The notes below the pieces were generated by a model. That model saw only the letters and a list, made by a program, of their open reading frames with translations, made no database searches and was not told where the DNA came from. Positions 60,213 through 64,000 of a DNA stretch of 64,000 nt are shown here, piece by piece; position 1 is the first letter of the stretch, and each line of letters opens with the position of its first letter. Source of the stretch: Glycomyces buryatensis (GTDB taxonomy: Bacteria > Actinomycetota > Actinomycetes > Mycobacteriales > Micromonosporaceae); the NCBI RefSeq assembly GCF_004912275.1, contig NZ_STGY01000007.1:1-64000 (forward strand). Reading direction: 5' to 3'. The translations under genes were made by a program, and so were the position numbers.

Positions 60213-61820
60213 ATGGCCGAGTTCGACATCGTCATCTCCGGAGCCGAGATCGCCGACGGGACCGGTTCGCCCCGGTACCGCGCCGAAGTCGGCGTCACCG
60301 GCGGCCGCATCGCCGCCGTGGCCATGCCGTCAGGTACCGACGGCAGGCTCGACGGGCGCCGCACCATCGACGCCGGCGGGCTCGTTCTGGCGCCGGGGTT
60401 CATCGACATGCACGCCCACTCGGAACTGGCGGTGTTGACCGATTCGGACCATCTGGCGAAGCTCGGGCAGGGCTGCACGCTGGAGGTGCTGGGTCAGGAC
60501 GGACTGAGCTATGCACCGGTGGACGATGCGACCGCGCCGCGGATGTGGGAGGCGATCGCCGCCTGGAACGGGCGCCCGGAGGGCCTGGACTACTCCTGGC
60601 GCTCGGTCGGCGACTACCTCGACCGGGTGGATGAGGGCACCCCGACGAACATCGCCTACCTCGTCCCCCACGGCACGGTCCGGATGCTGGCGATGGGATG
60701 GGACAACCGGCCGCCGAACCGGGCCGAGCTCGACGCCATGCGCGCGTCGGTCGTGGCGGGCATGGAGCAGGGTGCGGTGGGCCTCTCGGCGGGTCTGAGC
60801 TACGCGCCGGGCATGTACGCGCACACCGCCGAGCTGATCGAGTTGTGCAAGGTGGTGGCCCGGTACGGCGGCTACTTCGGGCCGCACCAGCGCAGTTACG
60901 GCGCGGGCGCCCTGGAGGGCTACGCGGAGATGATCGCGATTGCGCGCGAATCGGGATGCGCGCTGCACCTGGCGCACGCGACGTTGAACTACGACGTCAA
61001 CGCCGGCAAGGCGAACCACCTCCTCAAGCTCGTGGACGAGGGCCTCGCCGAGGGAATCGACATCGGCCTGGACACCTATCCATACCTGCCGGGTATGACA
61101 ATGCTGGCCGCGCTCCTGCCGAGCTGGTCCGTCGAGGGCGGCTACGGCGCGCTCGCCGAGCGACTGTCGAACCCCGAGCTGCGCGGACGGATCGTCCATG
61201 AGCTGGACGTCGTCGGCACCGACGGCGCTAACGGTGTTCCGGTCGACTGGAGCCGCATCGAGATCGCGGGGGTCGCCAAGCCCGAGCTTCGTCCCCTGGT
61301 GGGCCGATCGGTCGCTGAGGCCGCCGGTGGGCGGGCGGCCTCCGAGTTCTACCTGGACCTGCTGGTGGAGGACGACTTCGCCCCGAGTTGCCTGATGCAC
61401 GTCGGCAATGAGGAGAACGTGCGGGCCATCATGCGCCACCGCACCCACACCGGTTCGTCGGACGGTGTGCTCGCCGGGGAGAAGATCCACCCGAGGGCGT
61501 GGGGCAGCTTCGCCCGCTACCTGGGCCATTACTGCCGCGACGAGGGTCTGTTCTCAGTGGAGGAATGCGTCGCGCATCTGAGCGGGCGCCCGGCGGAGCG
61601 CCTGGGCCTGACCGACCGGGGCACCATCGCCGTGGGCAATGCCGCCGACCTGGTCCTGTTCGATCCCGACACGGTCGACGCCCGCGCCACCTTCGCGCAG
61701 CCGCGGCAGCAGGCGGCCGGAATTCCGTACGTGATCGTCAACGGCCGCTTGGCGATCGATGACGGGAAGCGAACCGAAGCGCGGGCGGGTCACTCGATCC
61801 GCCGCGCCACCGGCCGCTAG
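60213..61820 (+). CDS. N-acyl-D-amino-acid deacylase
   Basis: The 535-aa amidohydrolase has the metal motif GFIDMHAHSEL (about residues 68-78), GLSAGLSYAPG, HQRSYG, HLAHATLN, DTYPYLPG and a C-terminal NAADLVLFDPDTV segment typical of D-aminoacylases. It frees D-amino acids from N-acyl forms, feeding the adjacent deaminase and RidA. The ATG at 60213 follows GAGGGG. It overlaps the convergent gene by 4 nt. Confidence 0.93.
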   Translation: MAEFDIVISGAEIADGTGSPRYRAEVGVTGGRIAAVAMPSGTDGRLDGRRTIDAGGLVLAPGFIDMHAHSELAVLTDSDHLAKLGQGCTLEVLGQDGLSYAPVDDATAPRMWEAIAAWNGRPEGLDYSWRSVGDYLDRVDEGTPTNIAYLVPHGTVRMLAMGWDNRPPNRAELDAMRASVVAGMEQGAVGLSAGLSYAPGMYAHTAELIELCKVVARYGGYFGPHQRSYGAGALEGYAEMIAIARESGCALHLAHATLNYDVNAGKANHLLKLVDEGLAEGIDIGLDTYPYLPGMTMLAALLPSWSVEGGYGALAERLSNPELRGRIVHELDVVGTDGANGVPVDWSRIEIAGVAKPELRPLVGRSVAEAAGGRAASEFYLDLLVEDDFAPSCLMHVGNEENVRAIMRHRTHTGSSDGVLAGEKIHPRAWGSFARYLGHYCRDEGLFSVEECVAHLSGRPAERLGLTDRGTIAVGNAADLVLFDPDTVDARATFAQPRQQAAGIPYVIVNGRLAIDDGKRTEARAGHSIRRATGR

Positions 61821-62569
61821 AAGCCGAAATCGCCACCGCCGAAGTCCCCGCCACCAGCGTCGCCGCCGCTGCCAGAGTCCCCGGAGCCGGCCTCGGAGCC
61901 TTCGGCACCGGCGTCGCCGCCGGAGTCGGATCCGGCGTCCGGGGCGGCGCCCTCGACCATGCCGCCGGCATACGCCGGAGCGAGCATCGCGTCGAAGATC
62001 ATCATGCCCACGAGCGCGCCGCCGACACCGGCCAGCGCGGGCTGCCACCAGGGCGTGTTGTACCAGCCGGCCGGGACGGGACGTCCGTCCACTCTGCCGC
62101 CCGGGTAGTAGTGCCGGTTCTCGTCATCGGGGTTCGGCGAGCCGGTGTAGGAACGGCCCTCGACCTCGGCCGAGACCGGCTCGGTGAGGATGCCGGCGCG
62201 GGCTTGCCCGGGCAGCGTCGGGATGTCGGGACCGAGGTCCATGCCCATGGCCTGCCGCGCGGCGCGAATGTAGTGGAGGCCTTCCACGGCGGTCTCGGCG
62301 ACGAGCCGGTACTGGCGGATGGTGGAGGCGGAGTCCAGCTGGCTTCCCGCGGCGGTATAGCGCTCGCCGGCGTCGGCGAGGGCCTGCCCCGCGGCCGGAT
62401 TGTCGCCCGGGGCGACCAGGTTCATGCTCTGACCGCCGAGGCGCTCGTAGAGGCGCCGCGCTTCGGCCTCTGAGTCGGCCAGTTCGGCTTCGGTTCGGCG
62501 TTTGTTGGAGTAGACCACGAAGGCGATGGCCAGGATCGCGACTACCAGCAGGGTCAACCACAGTTCCAT
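61817..62569 (-). CDS. Gly/Ser-rich tail membrane protein
   Basis: The 250-aa protein has an N-terminal helix (LWLTLLVVAILAIAFVVY), a helical region (about 25-115), a second hydrophobic stretch near 175-195 and a disordered tail of acidic Gly/Ser repeats ending GGGDFGGGDFGF. Tails of this kind occur in small envelope proteins of actinobacteria. The function is unknown. It is divergent from rmuC. Confidence 0.78.
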   Translation of the reverse strand: MELWLTLLVVAILAIAFVVYSNKRRTEAELADSEAEARRLYERLGGQSMNLVAPGDNPAAGQALADAGERYTAAGSQLDSASTIRQYRLVAETAVEGLHYIRAARQAMGMDLGPDIPTLPGQARAGILTEPVSAEVEGRSYTGSPNPDDENRHYYPGGRVDGRPVPAGWYNTPWWQPALAGVGGALVGMMIFDAMLAPAYAGGMVEGAAPDAGSDSGGDAGAEGSEAGSGDSGSGGDAGGGDFGGGDFGF

Positions 62570-62610
62570 GTCCCGAGCCTACTCGGAATCGGGCCCATAG
62601 ACTGGACCGT

Positions 62611-63780
62611 ATGACGTGGGTCCTAATGGCGGTGGTGTGCCTGGCCGCGGGCGGTTTCGGCGGCTGGTTCTTCGGGCGCAGCAGGCAGGCCGCGGAGCTG
62701 GCGGCGGCGACGGCGCGCCTGGAAGCGGCGGCGGACAATGAGGAGCGGCTGGAGGCGAAGCTGAAGGCGGTAGCGTACGAGGCCACCGATCGCTCCCGCA
62801 CCGCGGTCGGCGAGGTGCTGGCGCCACTCGCGGATACATTGGCGCGCTATGAGAACCGTTTGGGCGATGTAGAGCGGGCGCGGTTGGACGCCTACGCTCA
62901 GCTGCGGATTCAGCTCTCCGGGGTGGCCGACATCTCCGAGGCGCTGCGGGACCAGACCGGGCGGCTGCTCGGCGCCTTGAAGTCGCCACAGCTGCGGGGG
63001 CAGTGGGGCGAGGTGCAGCTGCGGCGGATCGTGGAAACCGCGGGGATGGTCGAGCACTGCGACTTCACCGAGCAGCACTCAGCGTCGGTCGACGGCCGGG
63101 TGGTGCGCCCGGACCTGGTGGTGCGGCTCGCGGGCGGTCGCCAGATCGTCGTGGACGCCAAGGCGCCCTTGCAGTCGTATCTCCAGGCGCTGGAGACCGA
63201 CGACGAGGCCGAGCGGGACGCTTCGCTGCGCTCGCACGCGCGGCATCTGCGGCGGCACGTGGAGTCGTTGGCGGGCAAGGAGTACTGGCGGGCCTTTGAG
63301 GACACGCCCGAGATGGTGGTGCTATTCGTCCCGGCCGACGCGTTCTTGGACGCGGCGCTGCGGGCCGACCCGGTGCTGCTGGAGGACGCGTTCGCGCGGG
63401 GCGTGGTGCTGGCGTCCCCGGCGACGCTGATAGTGCTGCTGCGTACCGTCGCCCACACGTGGCGGCAGGAGGCGTTGGCGTTGCACGCCAAGGAGATCCA
63501 CAAGTTGGGCCGCGAACTGCACGAACGGCTGGGGACGGTCGCGGGCCACTTCTCGCGGCTGGGGACGTCACTGGAGGCGGCGGTGGGTTCCTACAACGCG
63601 GCGGTGGCGAGCGTGGAATCGCGGCTGCTGGTGACGGCGAGGCGCTTCAACGAACTGGAGGTGGCGGCCGAACCGCCCGAACCGATCGCCCCGATCATCA
63701 CCCCGGCCCGCAAGCCGACCTGGGATGCGGCGACCACTGAGGAGACCGCTGCGGGGGCTGCTGCGGACTACCATCCCTAA
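62611..63780 (+). CDS. rmuC: DNA recombination protein RmuC
   Basis: The 389-aa protein has an N-terminal hydrophobic segment (MTWVLMAVVCLAAGGFGGWF), a coiled coil (about 25-120) and the RmuC nuclease-like domain: LKSPQLRGQWGEVQLRRIVE, VVDAKAPLQSYLQ with the PD-(D/E)XK-like Asp and Lys, and ASPATLIVLLRTVAHTWRQE. It limits inversions at repeats. The ATG lies 7 nt after TAGACT (leaderless). Confidence 0.94.
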   Translation: MTWVLMAVVCLAAGGFGGWFFGRSRQAAELAAATARLEAAADNEERLEAKLKAVAYEATDRSRTAVGEVLAPLADTLARYENRLGDVERARLDAYAQLRIQLSGVADISEALRDQTGRLLGALKSPQLRGQWGEVQLRRIVETAGMVEHCDFTEQHSASVDGRVVRPDLVVRLAGGRQIVVDAKAPLQSYLQALETDDEAERDASLRSHARHLRRHVESLAGKEYWRAFEDTPEMVVLFVPADAFLDAALRADPVLLEDAFARGVVLASPATLIVLLRTVAHTWRQEALALHAKEIHKLGRELHERLGTVAGHFSRLGTSLEAAVGSYNAAVASVESRLLVTARRFNELEVAAEPPEPIAPIITPARKPTWDAATTEETAAGAAADYHP

Positions 63781-63892
63781 CCCCCACCCACCCGGGGACC
63801 CTAGCGTCGATATTCCCACCGGGGTGTGACAAGAACGGGTGCCCGCAGCGGACACGTCACCCGAACGAGTTCGGCTACCCGAACCGACTCGG

Positions 63893-64000
63893 CTACTTGG
63901 CCTCCGCCTTCGCGAGCTCGGCGGCCTTGAGGTCGCGGACGAGTTCGCGCGGGAGCGCGAAGGTCAGTTTCTCGACCACCGGCTCGACCTCCTCCACCTC
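63893..64000 (-). CDS. ispH: 3' end of probable ispH
   Basis: The frame (35 codons and TAG) reads EVEEVEPVVEKLTFALPREL then VRDLKAAELAKAEAK. 'FALPREL' after an acidic stretch is the usual C-terminus of IspH/LytB, the last enzyme of the MEP isoprenoid pathway. In actinobacteria ispH lies close to ychF. Only the tail is visible, so the call is tentative. Confidence 0.6.
   Translation of the reverse strand, partial: EVEEVEPVVEKLTFALPRELVRDLKAAELAKAEAK

Noticed and set aside
1-64000. CRISPR arrays
   Set aside because: The only short tandem repeats are in coding microsatellites (17516-17926, 49087-49161) and the LacI leader; none has spaced repeats with unique spacers, and no cas genes are seen.

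Overview
The window is chromosomal DNA of a high-GC actinobacterium. Supporting evidence is the mycothiol deacetylase MshB, an Rv3235-like protein, DivIVA-type and Fn3/MoxR/DUF58/transglutaminase genes, GTG starts, many leaderless genes with TANNNT boxes 6-8 nt before the start codon, and a succinate dehydrogenase of the actinobacterial layout. Glycomycetales or Micromonosporales are plausible, but the genus cannot be fixed from the sequence.

Layout. 1-6168 is the right end of an integrated element: a pentapeptide-repeat membrane protein, hypothetical proteins, a broken flavoprotein gene, and a tyrosine integrase next to the 3' half of a tRNA-Glu(CTC) gene. 6277-11505 holds a NUDIX hydrolase and a four-carbon acid-sugar cluster (GntP permease, dehydrogenase, DUF1537 kinase, FCD-type GntR regulator with an operator). 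11687-20395 is a fructan/fructoside locus: LacI regulator with two identical operators, ABC sugar importer, intracellular GH32/GH68-like hydrolase, a repeat-expanded PfkB kinase and a secreted GH32 fructanase. 20636-37592 is mostly core: Rv3235-like protein, secreted HNH nuclease, the Fn3-MoxR-DUF58-transglutaminase-like operon, siroheme synthase, class A PBP, SURF1, an M20 peptidase and an M48 protease.

37996-47441 is a mosaic accessory island behind tRNA-Arg(TCT). It holds an integrase-GntR gene with an internal deletion, a Tn3-like relic with three terminal-repeat copies carrying a DJ-1/MarR/epoxide hydrolase operon, a broken GNAT gene, and a pair of ABC exporters bracketed by a 41-bp direct repeat. 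47460-64000 returns to core: MgtC, mshB, sdhCAB, ohr/ohrR, a TetR regulator with its membrane protein, ychF, a toxin-antitoxin-like pair, mutT, a D-amino-acid module (D-serine deaminase-like, RidA, N-acyl-D-amino-acid deacylase), rmuC and the 3' end of a probable ispH.

The genes work together mainly in three catabolic loci, each with a recognisable operator: four-carbon acid sugars, fructans and D-amino acids. Redox and stress genes also carry local operators. The observations most worth a second look are the exporter pair and its flanking repeats, the repeat-expanded kinase, the transglutaminase-like protein that has lost Cys and His, the toxin-antitoxin-like pair, and the LacI leader repeats.
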